Assembly (NCBI RefSeq): GCF_002954545.1
Contig: NZ_MSCH01000003.1
Coordinates: 3,553,821 to 3,617,820 of the forward strand
Reading direction: 5' to 3'
DNA: 64,000 nt
Source of the DNA: Psychrosphaera saromensis
GTDB taxonomy: Bacteria > Pseudomonadota > Gammaproteobacteria > Enterobacterales > Alteromonadaceae
The notes under the pieces are model-generated. The model had not been told where the DNA came from, did not search any database, and was given only the letters and a program-made list of their open reading frames with translations. The position numbers were made by a program, and so were the translations under genes. This document shows, piece after piece, positions 28,683 to 38,148 of this stretch. How positions within the stretch are numbered: the stretch's first letter is position 1; every line of letters begins with the position of its first letter.

Positions 28683-29852
28683 TTATAAACCTAATACAAC
28701 CTTTTCAGACTTTAGTGAATTAGCTGTAAATTTGATAATCGCAAACGATACAATAATTGTGATTATAGAGCCTCCAACAAAAGGTAGATAACTTTCTAAG
28801 TCCCCTCTTATTAATTGGCTAATCGCTTGTTGTTGAGCAAAAATTGGAATGTAACTAAGCGCTGCATTCTTATAATTCATAATTTCCAATACCATAGGTA
28901 AAAATACAGGTACCATGATTGTGTATTGAATATAAGATTGTGCTTCTTTAAACGACTTAGCATGAAAAGCCACGGCCAATTGAAATGCGGCGGCAAACAA
29001 AGCTAATGGCAATAACAGTAACCAAATCGTTAGGCCTAACTGCAGATCAAAGTTAAACGCCATTCCAGCCTTATGCAATGGAATAAACGGAATAACCAGG
29101 GCGGTTAAGACAATACTTAAAGTAGCACCAACCGCGCCAAAAAAAGCAGTATTCATTGCTTTTGCTATAACAACTTGCAGCGTACTTACCGGTTGCATAA
29201 TTAACAGTTCTAATGAATTACGCTCACGCTCACCAGCACTACAGTCTATCGCCACATTAGTGGACGACACAAAAGCAGCAACCAAAATCATCACACCTAA
29301 CATCCCCAAGATCAAGGCAGACTTAGACGACGGTGAACTGGTATCGTTCTCTTCAATATGAATTGGACTTAATAAGCTAGGTGAAATACCTCTTGCGGTT
29401 AACTTCATTGTCACTAATTGACTCTGGTATCTATTAACCACGGTTTTGATACGAGATATTTCTTCTCTAGAGCCTTTTTTAGAATAATCAGCTAACAAGG
29501 TAATTGTCGCTTTCTGCCCTTGCTCCATCTTCTGCGCAAAGTCATCGGCAAACGTAAGGGTGATTTTAGAATGCTCAAGGCTTTCACCATCTAACTCAAA
29601 CGTCTTGCCCGCTTCAGGCATATCAGCATGCAGGATTTTACTTTGCTCTAATAAGGCTACAACATGAGGCGCTTGTTGTTGGTTCTCAATACTAATATAT
29701 AGCTCATCAACCGACGTACTCTCTTCTAATGTAAACGTCATAATAGCCGCAAAGAAAATAGGTGGTAGAAATGCACCTAATAGCGCAGCAAAAATAGAAC
29801 GCTTATCACGAATTGAGTCCAAGAACTCCTTGGTAAATAATGTTTTTATCAT
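28683..29852 (-). CDS. ABC-2 type transporter permease, NatB-like
   Basis: A 389-residue membrane protein with an N-terminal helix (about 22-42), a large periplasmic domain (45-180) and five to six C-terminal helices, the layout of NatB/COG1668 permeases. NatAB in Bacillus exports sodium; other members export different substrates. The ATG overlaps the natA stop codon (ATGA). With natA and the upstream S33 hydrolase it forms a three-gene leftward operon. Confidence 0.85.
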   Translation of the reverse strand: MIKTLFTKEFLDSIRDKRSIFAALLGAFLPPIFFAAIMTFTLEESTSVDELYISIENQQQAPHVVALLEQSKILHADMPEAGKTFELDGESLEHSKITLTFADDFAQKMEQGQKATITLLADYSKKGSREEISRIKTVVNRYQSQLVTMKLTARGISPSLLSPIHIEENDTSSPSSKSALILGMLGVMILVAAFVSSTNVAIDCSAGERERNSLELLIMQPVSTLQVVIAKAMNTAFFGAVGATLSIVLTALVIPFIPLHKAGMAFNFDLQLGLTIWLLLLPLALFAAAFQLAVAFHAKSFKEAQSYIQYTIMVPVFLPMVLEIMNYKNAALSYIPIFAQQQAISQLIRGDLESYLPFVGGSIITIIVSFAIIKFTANSLKSEKVVLGL

Positions 29853-30583
29853 GCTGCTATCCCTTCATCACTTCCTATTAATGCTACAAATGCATCTTCA
29901 AATTCTGTTTTACCAGTACGCTCACACAACTCTTGTGGTGTACCTACCGCTGCAACTTTACCGTTAGCAACGACAATAACCTTGTCGCACAAAGCTGCCA
30001 CTTCTTGCATTACATGTGACGAAAACAATATGCATTTTCCTTGTTGTTTTAATTCCAACAGTATTTCACGCAATATCCGAGTACTCATTACATCAAGACC
30101 ACGAGTAGGCTCATCTAGTATTAAATTTTGTGGTTGGTGGACTAAGGCTTGTGCAATGATCACTTTCATTCTTTGACCTTGAGAGAATCCTTCACAACGA
30201 CGGTCTGCAATGTCAGCTATATCTAACTTTTCGATTACATCATCCAAAGCTTGTTCTTTCTCTTTGCCTTTTAAACCATGTAAACCGGCAAAATAAGATA
30301 TTTGCTCACGAGCCGTTAAGCGCTCATATAAACCAAATTTATCTGGGAATATGCCTATTTCTTTACGTGCTAATTGAGGTGACACTTGACTGTCGACCCC
30401 ATTAATTAAACCTGTGCCCTCTTCTGCTTCCAATAAACCATATAACACTCTTAATGCTGTGGTTTTACCCGCACCATTTGGTCCTAATATTCCAGTGATC
30501 TGCCCGTCTTCGGCTAAAAAGCTTAAATCGTCTAAGGCCTTTATATCGCCAAAATGTTTTACTAAATTATTTACCTGTAACAT
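29849..30583 (-). CDS. ABC transporter ATP-binding protein, NatA-like
   Basis: A 244-residue ATPase with Walker A GPNGAGKT (34-41), signature SQGQRMK (about 138-144) and Walker B LILDEPTRG. The C-terminal part fits the NatA/ABC-2 exporter subgroup. It energises the NatB-like permease encoded next. It starts 13 bases after the hydrolase stop. Confidence 0.9.
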   Translation of the reverse strand: MLQVNNLVKHFGDIKALDDLSFLAEDGQITGILGPNGAGKTTALRVLYGLLEAEEGTGLINGVDSQVSPQLARKEIGIFPDKFGLYERLTAREQISYFAGLHGLKGKEKEQALDDVIEKLDIADIADRRCEGFSQGQRMKVIIAQALVHQPQNLILDEPTRGLDVMSTRILREILLELKQQGKCILFSSHVMQEVAALCDKVIVVANGKVAAVGTPQELCERTGKTEFEDAFVALIGSDEGIAA

Positions 30584-30596
30584 TTGATGATCCTTT

Positions 30597-32084
30597 CTAA
30601 TGAAGTTGATTTAAGTTAGTGAAGAATAAATTAGGCACCGACTTTTCTGCGCAACTAAAGTCAACCTCGTCAAACGAACCTTTCTGCATAAAATCTTTTA
30701 CCGCATCCATACACATTCTTAATGATGCTACATGAGAGCCATTTTTAATCACAACGTGTTTTGAGTTAGCTAACGACTTATCCGCCATTTCACCATAAGC
30801 AGGAGGTGTCACAGGATCGTATTTACCAGAGAACAATAATACCGGAACATCTACCGTTACTGGCTCAGCAAAGTCTTCTGGAGCTTGCCATTTAGGCCAA
30901 TACTTACAAACGTCAGTAAAGTTAGTGAATCCTAACTCACCATTAAAATAGTTATCTGCATCATTTTTAAAGTCAGACTCAACCGCTCTAGGCATATCTT
31001 CATTACAAATAATATTCATTGTCAGTCCCGTGTATAAACTGCCAGGAGCATGTTCATCTGAACCACTACTTTGGCTGATCATAGCCGCTAAAGGACGATA
31101 ATCGCCATTGGCAGATGCATTAACGATATATGGCAACAACTGACGAGACGATAAAGCATATAAGGTGCTTCTTAACGTTTCCGTCACTTTACTTTTAGTT
31201 AATACTATCTCTACTTTCAAACCTGTAATTGGATGGTAAATAGATTGTTTAATTGGCTTTTCCAACTTGCTTAACAGATTTAAATAATCTTGTTTTAAAT
31301 TAGGAAAAGACTTATTGCAGTATTCGTGAGCTTTACAGTCTTCAACTAAGTAATCAAATGCACGTTCTGATGTTTTACCAAAAAAACCAACAATCAATTC
31401 CATTGGCGCATTACTATCTAACGTTGCCGTTTGAATTGACTCAGGATGATTTTTTAAATACGCAAAACCGGCTCTGGTACCGTAAGAACCGCCAAAAATG
31501 TGAACCTTTTGATAACCCAATGCTTGGCGCACTGCTTCAAAATCTTCAATTGATTGATAGGTGTTATAACTTGGTAGGTGAAAGTCTGAAAAGCTAGTTA
31601 AGCAATCGTTCACTTCCTGCTGAAGATTTAAACTATCAGTATCTACCACCAACGGGTCAACATACTCAGCGGTGTCGCATAACAGTCCGTTTGATTTACC
31701 TGTACCGCGTTGGTCAACCAATATAATGTCATGTTCTTGTCTAATATCGCTCATAGCCATATTTAATGCATTGGCTAATTCTGTCGCAGCTTGACCTGGA
31801 CCTCCAGCTAAAAACATCACAGGCAACTCTTTACTTTGTTCTTTAATTTTAGGCAGTACAACTACGTTTAAAGACAATTTATTATCATCTGACATTTCTA
31901 CATCTGGGTTTTCAGCAACATCAAGCGTGCCACACAAGACTTTACTTTTAACACCCAAGACAAAACACGCTTCTAGTTCTAATTTTGGCTCAAGATCAGG
32001 CTCTGACGCGGATACTAGATTAGGCGCCATCAATCCTAACGATATGAGTAAGGTTAGCAGTTGTCGTTTCACAGTTAACTCCAT
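30597..32084 (-). CDS. secreted S33-family alpha/beta hydrolase (tripeptidyl aminopeptidase-like)
   Basis: A 495-residue exported hydrolase from the ATG at 32084 (signal peptide ending NLVSAS). The oxyanion segment is FLAGGPGQAA, a DQRGTGKS motif follows, the nucleophile elbow is FGGSYGTR, and C-terminal FSGKYDPVTP and NGSHV supply the Asp and His. This layout is that of peptidase family S33/TAP-like proteins that release N-terminal peptides, often proline-containing. An upstream in-frame start (32171) would add 29 residues that spoil the signal peptide. It is followed by natA and natB. Confidence 0.87.
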   Translation of the reverse strand: MELTVKRQLLTLLISLGLMAPNLVSASEPDLEPKLELEACFVLGVKSKVLCGTLDVAENPDVEMSDDNKLSLNVVVLPKIKEQSKELPVMFLAGGPGQAATELANALNMAMSDIRQEHDIILVDQRGTGKSNGLLCDTAEYVDPLVVDTDSLNLQQEVNDCLTSFSDFHLPSYNTYQSIEDFEAVRQALGYQKVHIFGGSYGTRAGFAYLKNHPESIQTATLDSNAPMELIVGFFGKTSERAFDYLVEDCKAHEYCNKSFPNLKQDYLNLLSKLEKPIKQSIYHPITGLKVEIVLTKSKVTETLRSTLYALSSRQLLPYIVNASANGDYRPLAAMISQSSGSDEHAPGSLYTGLTMNIICNEDMPRAVESDFKNDADNYFNGELGFTNFTDVCKYWPKWQAPEDFAEPVTVDVPVLLFSGKYDPVTPPAYGEMADKSLANSKHVVIKNGSHVASLRMCMDAVKDFMQKGSFDEVDFSCAEKSVPNLFFTNLNQLH

Positions 32085-32514
32085 GTAATTTCTTCTTTTG
32101 GCAAAAGTGCATAAAAATAAGTGGCTTAAAACTTTATAGGTAAGCACGCATAATGTAAATAAAAGAACCATTTAATAAAGTTACAATTTGTAACTCTATA
32201 AATATAAACCATTGTTTTTAAGTAAAAATAAAATTCAAGTCGTGTAAATAGTATGAAGGTTATAAATACTTGCTAACAAATTCCTCCATACTACCTAAGT
32301 TAATTTCCTAACTAACATCAATTTAAGATAATTAAAGTTATTAATATTTATGCCGTTAGCTTTCTATTACTTATATGGCTTTATCACAAAAATTATTAGA
32401 AATTTTACTATTATCGAACTATACCTTTGAACTGTACCTTTAAGTTATAGGTTAGATTTGAATTAAAAATATAATAAGAATAATTTAGAAAAAACAACAG
32501 GGCAGGTATGTATT
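32085..32514. other. divergent intergenic region
   Basis: A 430-base AT-rich gap between the S33 hydrolase and the chemoreceptor. It holds a sigma-28 promoter (listed separately) and an imperfect inverted repeat TAGTATGAAGG/CCTCCATACTA (32249-32293, one mismatch, 23-base loop). No gene or known riboswitch is recognisable. Confidence 0.6.
32333..32359 (+). promoter_or_regulatory. sigma-28 (FliA) promoter for the chemoreceptor gene
   Basis: TAAAGTTA (32333-32340), exactly 11 bases, then GCCGTTAG (32352-32359). The FliA consensus is TAAAGTTT-N11-GCCGATAA. The predicted start is near 32367, about 150 bases before the receptor ATG. Confidence 0.8.
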
Positions 32515-34203
32515 ATGATCCTAAACAAATTATCCATCCGCAAGAGGCTTTTGATTATTTCGATTGTCCCTATTACGCTTATCGCGATTACTCTTGTGGT
32601 AATTTTTGACAGTCAAATTAACAGTTTAATAAAAACCCAAACAGACTCAGCAACCAATATGCTACGTCACGAGAAAAAACAAGAACTCAAAAACATTGTA
32701 GATGTGGCGTATAACACAATTAAACCTGTCTACGATGCAAACGGTACCTTAGAGCAAGGACTCGAATTATTAAAACGCATGGACTTTGGTAAAGACGGTT
32801 ATCTTTTTGGCTACGACTCAAACTCAGTTAGAGTATTTAGTGGTGGTTCAAGCGCAGGTATAGGAAAAAGCTATAAAGACTTTAAAGATGTGAACAACGT
32901 ATATTTAATTAACGACTTAGTTACTGCAGGCAAAAACAATCAGTTTGGAAGTGGTGAGCAATTTGTTACTTATCACTTTCCTCGCCAAGGTGAAAAAGTA
33001 GCATCGGAAAAACTGTCTTATGCCATATTCCTACCTAAATGGAATCTAATGGTCGGTACAGGCGTCTATGTTGATACCATAGAAAAAGAAATTGCCGTTA
33101 TAGAAAACCAAGTACGTGATGCACAAAGCCAAGTATTGGCATTCGTATATATTCTGACTATTGCTCTTATCGTTGTGATGGCTGTTATTGGAGTTTGGGT
33201 TAGCCGCTCTATTCTCAATCCATTAGCTAATGTATCCGATGCAATAAAAGAGTTAAGTCAAGGTAATGGCGATTTAACCAAACGTATTCCTATACAGGAT
33301 AAGTTTGAAACCGGCATACTAGCCGAGCATCTAAACAACCTATTATCCTCTTTGCAAAACAGCATAAAAAGTGTATTCGATGTGTCTAAAGCGGTTAATT
33401 CAGAAACTAACATTTTGCTGCAGCAAGTAGAGCAAATTAAACAAATCAGTGAACGACAAAGTGATGCAATTGGAACCGTAGCAGCGGCATCTACCGAAAT
33501 GTCAGCTTCAGCTGGTGAAGTATCAAATAACGCAGCTAGTGCCGCCGAGGCAGCCAAAGTAGCTAATGGCAATGGTGAATTAGCGTTAGAAAAAATTAAA
33601 CAAAGCAGTAATGAAATGGGAATTCTTAGCCAAGATATTCGTGAAGCCAGTAGCGTTATTGACCGAGTAGGTACTGATGTTGAAAACATTATCGCAGTGT
33701 TACAGGTAATTGAAAGCATCTCAGAACAGACAAACCTACTTGCGTTAAATGCAGCTATAGAAGCAGCTCGAGCTGGTGAATTAGGACGTGGCTTTGCTGT
33801 TGTTGCTGACGAAGTAAGAAATCTAGCGAGTAAAACTCAAGGAAGCACTGAAGAAATTCAAAATATGATCCAAAAACTGCAAGAAGGTTCACGCTCTGCA
33901 GTAGATGCTATGGGTAAGAGTATGACTCGCAGTGACTCGGCAGAAAAAAGTGTCACCGAGACGTCTGAGCAATTAGATCTGATCGCTGAATCTGTTGCGG
34001 TAATTATGGATATGAATGCGCAAATAGCCTCAGCGTCTGAAGAGCAAAGTCTTGTTGGCGGTGATATTGGTCAGAGAATTGTTGAAATTTCAGATCAGAC
34101 AGATGAGTTAACAGAAATTGCTCAGCTTAATAACAACACATGTGAAAATTTACGCCTGAGAGCGGGTGAATTAGATAAAGTTGTTGGGCAATTTAAGATT
34201 TAA
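32515..34203 (+). CDS. methyl-accepting chemotaxis protein with single Cache domain
   Basis: A 562-residue chemoreceptor. First membrane helix about 12-30, a periplasmic single Cache domain (about 35-190, with [10 protein letters not shown]), second helix about 205-228, HAMP (230-285), then the signalling domain with the hairpin tip [18 protein letters not shown] and [11 protein letters not shown]. It senses a small extracellular ligand, often an organic acid, and controls CheA. No CheR-binding pentapeptide is seen at the C-terminus (VVGQFKI). Confidence 0.96.
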   Translation: MILNKLSIRKRLLIISIVPITLIAITLVVIFDSQINSLIKTQTDSATNMLRHEKKQELKNIVDVAYNTIKPVYDANGTLEQGLELLKRMDFGKDGYLFGYDSNSVRVFSGGSSAGIGKSYKDFKDVNNVYLINDLVTAGKNNQFGSGEQFVTYHFPRQGEKVASEKLSYAIFLPKWNLMVGTGVYVDTIEKEIAVIENQVRDAQSQVLAFVYILTIALIVVMAVIGVWVSRSILNPLANVSDAIKELSQGNGDLTKRIPIQDKFETGILAEHLNNLLSSLQNSIKSVFDVSKAVNSETNILLQQVEQIKQISERQSDAIGTVAAASTEMSASAGEVSNNAASAAEAAKVANGNGELALEKIKQSSNEMGILSQDIREASSVIDRVGTDVENIIAVLQVIESISEQTNLLALNAAIEAARAGELGRGFAVVADEVRNLASKTQGSTEEIQNMIQKLQEGSRSAVDAMGKSMTRSDSAEKSVTETSEQLDLIAESVAVIMDMNAQIASASEEQSLVGGDIGQRIVEISDQTDELTEIAQLNNNTCENLRLRAGELDKVVGQFKI

Positions 34204-34232
34204 CGCTTAAAGCTAAATAACGCGTACAATAT

Positions 34233-34267
34233 AATGCTGCCTTTACTCTTAAAGGTAGCATTTTTTT
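34233..34267 (+). terminator. intrinsic terminator after the chemoreceptor gene
   Basis: The stem AATGCTGCCTTT/AAAGGTAGCATT (one G-U pair) has a six-base loop and a seven-base T-run, 30 bases after the stop codon. Confidence 0.9.
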
Positions 34268-34401
34268 ATGCATGCTAATCTAGTAGCAATTCTAGTTATG
34301 GCATTTCTTTAGCGTAATTTCTTAAACGTAGCTTCTTGATAATATTATTTGAAGTGTGGTTTTTGCTTGATGTTGCACGATGATGCTTGAAGTATAAGAT
34401 T

Positions 34402-34514
34402 GGTGGCAACTCCACCAGCTACATCCCGGCACACGAGTCACTTGCTGTGGCTGCTCCCTTCCGGGTCTGACCAAGTTCACGAGCTATCGTTGCGAGAGAA
34501 CCAATGGAGTTACC
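34402..34514 (-). ncRNA. ffs: 4.5S signal recognition particle RNA
   Basis: The minus strand has the conserved SRP domain IV (GGTCAGACCCGGAAGGGAGCAGCC, shown here in part) with the GGAA tetraloop and asymmetric loop, plus CGTGTGCCGGGATGTAGCTGG near the 3' end. The termini GGTAACTCCA and TGGAGTTGCC pair to close the hairpin. About 113 nucleotides, like E. coli 4.5S RNA. It binds Ffh. The promoter lies at 34562-34590. Confidence 0.97.
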
Positions 34515-34561
34515 ATAGTGCTACCTAAATATGAGATTAATCTCCTATGTAAGCGGCGCGC

Positions 34562-34590
34562 ATTATTACTTAAACTCGAATTAGTTGCAA
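34562..34590 (-). promoter_or_regulatory. ffs promoter
   Basis: The minus strand reads TTGCAA (34585-34590), 17 bases, then AATAAT (34562-34567) and the GC-rich discriminator GCGCGCC, similar to growth-rate-controlled stable RNA promoters. The -35 lies in the first copy of a 34-bp tandem duplication. Confidence 0.65.
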
Positions 34591-34646
34591 GAGTCTATGC
34601 AAAAAGAACAATAATTAGTTGCAAGAGTCTATGCAAAAAGAACAAT
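34579..34646. repeat. perfect 34-bp tandem duplication at the ffs promoter
   Basis: Positions 34579-34612 are repeated exactly at 34613-34646. The unit begins AATTAGTTGCAAG and ends AAAGAACAAT. The first copy supplies the -35 hexamer of the ffs promoter; the second supplies the DNA immediately upstream, including another TTGCAA. Confidence 0.95.
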
Positions 34647-34722
34647 ATATAGATTGGACTTTTTACGTTAGAATTCGGCTATCAACTTTATGTTATGTAA
34701 CCGGATTAAATAAAAACTAATA

Positions 34723-35883
34723 ATGATATTCTCTTCTCCAGCTAAAGAATCAACCAACGCATTATTATTAACGGGCGGTGGCGCACGAGCTGCTTACCAA
34801 GTAGGTGTCCTAAAAGCCATTGCTTCACAATTACCTCGTAATCAAAAATCCCCTTTTAAAGTCATCTGTGGAACTTCCGCAGGAGCAATTAATGCGGTTT
34901 CTATGGCTTGCCATGCTTCTTGTTTTCACCTAGGTGTCAAAAAAACAGAGTGGGTATGGAAGAATTTTAAAACTGAACAAGTTTATGTTGGTACTTGGTT
35001 CGGTGTATTTGGTTATATTTTAAAAAATTACTTTTCTAAGTCATCCAAAGGTGGCAACGCCAGAGCAACCAGTTTATTAAATAATAAACCACTGGAAAAT
35101 TTACTGTCTGGATTAATAGATTACAAACGTATTGATAGAAATATCCTAACGGGTCACTTAGATGCAATTTCAGTTGCGGCGTCTAGTTATAGCGATGGCG
35201 ATAGTATTGCGTTTTTTCAATCTAGTGAGAACTATGCGTGGCAAAGAGCAAAACGAAAAGGCGTTAAAACCGTATTAACAACGCGTCATTTAATGGCCTC
35301 TGCGGCAATTCCATTGTTATTTCCAAGTGTAAAAATTGGCACATCATACTTTGGCGATGGTGCAGTACACCAGTTATCACCATTGAGTCCAGCTATACAT
35401 TTAGGTGCAAATAAAATATTAATCATTGGTGTGGAAGAGCCTAATAAAGATAAGTATTTCGGCGAATCTGACTTTCAACCGAATACAGCAACCATTACCG
35501 GTCACTTATTAGATACTATATTTACCGACTCTCTTAATGCCGATATAGAGAGAATGGAGCGAATAAACTCTACCCTTAATTACGCCTCAGAAGACAAAGC
35601 GGGATTAAAGAAAGTAGAAACCTTATTAATTAACCCTAGTAGCTGCTTCAACAAATTAGCGGCACAGCATTATAAAAAAATGCCACCAGCGATACGTTTC
35701 TTATTACGTTTAATTGGTATTAAGAAAAAGTCTGAGTCCACTCTGCTTAGCTACTTAATGTTTGAGAAACCATTTACTAAAGAGCTTATTAACTTAGGTT
35801 ATGAAGATGGTTTAGCAAGAAAGGATGAAATTATGGCGTTTTTGGATTTAACTGAAGAACAAGCTAAAACCAATAACTTATAA
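34723..35883 (+). CDS. patatin-like phospholipase
   Basis: A 386-residue protein with a patatin domain in its first 220 residues. The oxyanion loop GGGARAAYQ is at 18-26, the nucleophile elbow CGTSAG at 49-54 (Ser52), and the Asp of the dyad is in FGDGAVH. The C-terminal third extends beyond the domain and is basic near KKKSES. It should hydrolyse lipid acyl esters. There is no signal peptide, so it is cytosolic or peripheral. Its promoter region lies beside the ffs promoter on the other strand. Confidence 0.92.
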   Translation: MIFSSPAKESTNALLLTGGGARAAYQVGVLKAIASQLPRNQKSPFKVICGTSAGAINAVSMACHASCFHLGVKKTEWVWKNFKTEQVYVGTWFGVFGYILKNYFSKSSKGGNARATSLLNNKPLENLLSGLIDYKRIDRNILTGHLDAISVAASSYSDGDSIAFFQSSENYAWQRAKRKGVKTVLTTRHLMASAAIPLLFPSVKIGTSYFGDGAVHQLSPLSPAIHLGANKILIIGVEEPNKDKYFGESDFQPNTATITGHLLDTIFTDSLNADIERMERINSTLNYASEDKAGLKKVETLLINPSSCFNKLAAQHYKKMPPAIRFLLRLIGIKKKSESTLLSYLMFEKPFTKELINLGYEDGLARKDEIMAFLDLTEEQAKTNNL

Positions 35884-35962
35884 ACCACTAGTTATAAAGT
35901 AAATATTTAAACCGCTTACTTTAATCACCTACCTTAAAATGACGGCTAATGACGTAGCATTG

Positions 35963-35999
35963 AAAAAGTGACTGTGCTGCAATAGTAACATCACTTTTT
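35963..35999. terminator. possible bidirectional terminator
   Basis: AAAAAGTGA (35963-35971) pairs with TCACTTTTT (35991-35999) across a 19-base loop, between the convergent patatin and antiporter genes. The stem is AT-rich and the loop is long, so the call is tentative. Confidence 0.45.
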
Positions 36000-36002
36000 A
36001 CA

Positions 36003-37982
36003 CTAACCTGTCATTAAATAACGCTCAGCTCTTTCGACTCTACGAGGTTTACCTTTAATAATAATAGTATCTAATGCTTCAATAACGGTATTTTCATCAG
36101 GAGAAGCCAGTTCAGCGCCACCTCGTCTTAGTCCTACGACTTCCACTCGACGCAAAGTTAAATTAAGCTCAGATAAACTGCGTTTAACTGCAAATGCATC
36201 TGACGGAATCGCAATAGCGTGAATATATTCTAATAAGTCTCGTCTACTGGCGGTGACTTCAGTGACATCGCCTGGATAAAAACCATGTAAATGGCCATAA
36301 CGATTTTCTCTTTCTTTTCTAATTCGTTTTAATACACGAGACATAGGAACGCCGGACTCGAACAATACTTGTGACACTAACATCAAGCTTCCTTCAAGTG
36401 CTTCAGGCACAACTTGATCGGCACCATCTTCTAGAATCTCTTTAAGGTTTTCATCGGTTTTAGTTCGCACCATAATGCGAGCTTTGCTGTTTAACTCTTT
36501 GACGTTTTTGATCACCACGTGTGCTTTGGCCATATCACCAAAAGTGATGACAATTAATCTAGCGTTAACGGCACCTGCAGCTTCCAAAATGGCTTTATCT
36601 CTAGCGTGACCGTATTGTACATTCTCCCCTGCGGCCTGAGCTTCACTTACTCTTACCGGGTCAACATCTAATGCTACATAAGGCACAGCCTCCGTTTTGA
36701 GAAAACGGCTTACAGTTTGCCCTACTCGGCCAAAACCACAAATAACCACATGATCTTTTAACTGAGTTTCAAAATCGGCATTGGCCACTTCACTATGACT
36801 GTCATCTTGTTTACCTCGTAACTTATCAAGCTTATTCACTATCTTAGTATTGTTAGCAATAATAGAAGGCGTTACAGCCATGCTTAACACGCCAATACCA
36901 ATCAAGGTGGAAGATAAATCAGCACTGAAAATATTTAGTTGTTGAGCAAGCGCAACCAGTACAAAGCCAAATTCACCTAACTGGAACATCATGAGTCCAG
37001 CACTCCAACCATCTTTGCGCGTTTCACCAGAGATAACCGCAAGTTGCTTGATCACTAACGTTTTAACAATTAATAAAGTAGCAAGGCCGGCTAATATCCA
37101 TTCCCAATGTTTGAGCATAACAACAACATCTAATTGCATGCCCACACTAATAAAAAACAGTCCCATTAAAATGTCACGAAATGGACGTATATCGGCTTCT
37201 AACTGATGCTTATATTGGCTTTCACTTAACATCATTCCGGCTAAAAATGCTCCCAGCGCCATCGACAACCCAAAGAAACTGGTTAACGTACCAGCCATCA
37301 CGGTGACTAAAATTGCGGTTAATACAAATAACTCATCGGTTCTTACCTGTGCCACCTGATTAAAAACTTTTGGTAGTATCCACTTACCAACTGACAATAA
37401 AATGGCAACCACAATAGCGCCTTTACCAAGCGCCATTAAAAGAGCAACAACAACATTCTCACCGCCGTTTGACGCTAACAAAGGCATAGCAATTAAAAAC
37501 GGAACTACTGCAATATCCTGGAATAACAAAATACTGATCGCGATTTGGCCACGCTTAGTTTGGGTAATACCGCTTTCATTTAATGACTTCACCACCACTG
37601 CAGTAGAGGACAAAGCAAAAATACAGCCAATAACAAACGACGTTGTACCGTCAACACCAGCGATAAAACTGGTGCCCATTACTAACAACAAAGTAATGAT
37701 CACCTGAGCACTGCCCACCCCGAAAACTAAATGGCGCATAGCAATCAATTTGGGAACGGAAAATTCTAAACCTAACGAGAATAATAAAAACACGATCCCA
37801 AGTTCAGCTACTAAGGACACTTCATCTGGAGATGTGATCAAGGCTAACGCATGGGGGCCAGCAATGATGCCAGTGACTAAATAGGCCAGTATAGGAGGTA
37901 GTTTGATGTGCTTAAAAAACCAGACAATAAAAACGGAGGTCGCCAATAACAAAATAAGCTCAAAGAAATAACCGTGTGACAT
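36003..37982 (-). CDS. CPA2-family cation:proton antiporter (KefB/YbaL-like)
   Basis: A 659-residue protein with about 12-13 N-terminal membrane helices (1-385), a RCK/TrkA-N domain starting at VVICGFGRVGQTV (about 415, NAD-binding GxGxxG) and a TrkA-C domain at the C-terminus (about 570-655). The layout is that of Kef-type glutathione-gated potassium efflux or YbaL antiporters. No KefF/KefG partner gene is adjacent. It exchanges K+ or Na+ for protons. Confidence 0.93.
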   Translation of the reverse strand: MSHGYFFELILLLATSVFIVWFFKHIKLPPILAYLVTGIIAGPHALALITSPDEVSLVAELGIVFLLFSLGLEFSVPKLIAMRHLVFGVGSAQVIITLLLVMGTSFIAGVDGTTSFVIGCIFALSSTAVVVKSLNESGITQTKRGQIAISILLFQDIAVVPFLIAMPLLASNGGENVVVALLMALGKGAIVVAILLSVGKWILPKVFNQVAQVRTDELFVLTAILVTVMAGTLTSFFGLSMALGAFLAGMMLSESQYKHQLEADIRPFRDILMGLFFISVGMQLDVVVMLKHWEWILAGLATLLIVKTLVIKQLAVISGETRKDGWSAGLMMFQLGEFGFVLVALAQQLNIFSADLSSTLIGIGVLSMAVTPSIIANNTKIVNKLDKLRGKQDDSHSEVANADFETQLKDHVVICGFGRVGQTVSRFLKTEAVPYVALDVDPVRVSEAQAAGENVQYGHARDKAILEAAGAVNARLIVITFGDMAKAHVVIKNVKELNSKARIMVRTKTDENLKEILEDGADQVVPEALEGSLMLVSQVLFESGVPMSRVLKRIRKERENRYGHLHGFYPGDVTEVTASRRDLLEYIHAIAIPSDAFAVKRSLSELNLTLRRVEVVGLRRGGAELASPDENTVIEALDTIIIKGKPRRVERAERYLMTG

Positions 37983-38148
37983 AAATACAAGCTCCTTTTG
38001 GCAATTTATTGCCGACTATATGTTCAGAGTTTAACCAATTAAATTAAGTTATACATTTATTTCATAGAATTCAACACATTGCATTTTTGGCACATTTCTC
38101 GCTTAGTTTCTACCAAGTGAAATTAATCGACCAAATACGGGGGGCAAT

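Noticed and set aside
32085-32514. c-di-GMP riboswitch before the chemoreceptor
   Set aside because: Neither the conserved core nor the tetraloop-receptor sequences of GEMM riboswitches are present.
38020-38060. Sigma-28 promoter before the diguanylate cyclase
   Set aside because: GCCGACTA is present near 38010 but nothing like TAAAGTTT lies 11 bases upstream.
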